Translations under genes and position numbers: made by a program
Virus record (IMG/VR): IMGVR_UViG_3300020185_000329
Location: 1 to 20,238 of that record
Source of the DNA: a virus
Length of the DNA: 20,238 bases
Reading direction: 5' to 3' (one strand)
In this document: positions 20,076 through 20,238 of the stretch, in pieces
Layout: each line of letters starts with the position of its first letter
Position numbering within the stretch: the stretch's first letter is position 1
The notes under the pieces: model-generated
The model's input: only the letters and a program-made list of their open reading frames with translations
The model's database searches: none
What the model was told of the DNA's origin: nothing

Positions 20076-20238
20076 TACTTCACCCATACATGACTATAGA
20101 GTTCAGGGAGATTTTCACAAGACCATTTATCAGTCTCTTTGTAGTTGATGACTCGCACACACTCGTTGCTTGAATTACTCACGTGTACTTGAGGGGCATC
20201 CCATATACCAGGCATTGACCAAGCGTATCCAAACAATA
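20075..20238 (-). CDS. C-terminal part of an unrecognised protein (5' end outside window)
   Basis: An open frame enters at the right edge and ends with TAA at 20075, overlapping the next ATG (TAATG). The visible 53 residues (LFGYAWSMPGIWDAPQVHVS, then NSSNECVRVINYKETDKWSC and ENLPELYSHVWVK) carry two Cys and several Trp. Together with the Asn/Ser-rich stretch, this would fit a small exported protein, but the N-terminus is not visible. Reality of the frame is supported mainly by the TAATG junction that recurs throughout the region. Confidence 0.6.
   Translation of the reverse strand, partial: LFGYAWSMPGIWDAPQVHVSNSSNECVRVINYKETDKWSCENLPELYSHVWVK

Noticed and set aside
1-20238. CRISPR arrays, tRNA genes, integrase or insertion sequences
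   Set aside because: I saw no regularly spaced direct repeats, cloverleaf-like sequences, transposase or integrase motifs. The only tandem repeats are coding (collagen tract, tape measure).

Overview
The window is a compact, gene-dense piece of a lytic T4-like (straight contractile tail) myovirus genome. The evidence is a near-complete set of T4-type baseplate and tail proteins (homologues of gp48, gp53, gp27, gp5, gp25, gp6, gp7, gp4, gp54, gp26 and a gp29-type tape measure), the single-strand DNA-binding protein gp32, the late-transcription coactivator gp33, and six exact copies of the T4 late-promoter octamer TATAAATA. Several proteins (short gp5 without lysozyme, zinc-less gp32, small gp33, gp26 with two CxxC pairs) look more like marine/cyanophage-type T4 relatives than like coliphage T4. 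The host cannot be named from this window, but near-consensus TTGACA/TATAAT promoters fit a bacterium with an ordinary sigma-70.

Layout. (1) 1-11562, minus strand: a late virion operon reading right to left: gp48-like, gp53, gp27-like, gp5-like spike, an unrecognised 395-aa protein, gp25, gp6, a short gp7, then three fibre or virion-surface proteins, the last with 77 uninterrupted Gly-X-Y triplets and running off the left edge. Most neighbours are joined by TAATG or ATGA overlaps. (2) 11579-11603: two face-to-face late promoters that split the left operon from the right-going one. (3) 11616-16076, plus strand: gp4 head-completion nuclease, a conserved protein, a gp54-like tail-tube initiator, gp26, a 60-aa reading frame with no good start of its own, and a tape-measure-like protein. 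(4) 16075-16099: a UUCG-tetraloop terminator between the convergent operons. (5) 16130-20238, minus strand: gp32, gp33 and ten small, mostly unknown genes (one a MazG-like pyrophosphohydrolase), served by three sigma-70 promoters; this looks like an early/middle region.

The most interesting point is at 14208-14217. The gp26 gene ends in a run of eight T followed by TGA, and the 60-aa frame continues in the -1 frame directly after it, just upstream of the tape measure. This has the architecture of the lambda G/GT tail-assembly chaperone with programmed -1 frameshifting. A purine-rich Shine-Dalgarno-like sequence lies 8 nt upstream of the slippery run, and a 12-bp perfect long-range complementarity starts 3 nt after it. 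I know of no established frameshift at this place in T4 itself, so this is the best candidate for something undescribed here.

How the parts act together: gp33 (with a sigma factor and clamp encoded elsewhere) would activate the TATAAATA promoters that drive both virion operons. The right-going operon makes tail-tube initiation, tape-measure and chaperone proteins plus a head-completion nuclease. The left-going operon makes the hub, wedges and peripheral fibres.
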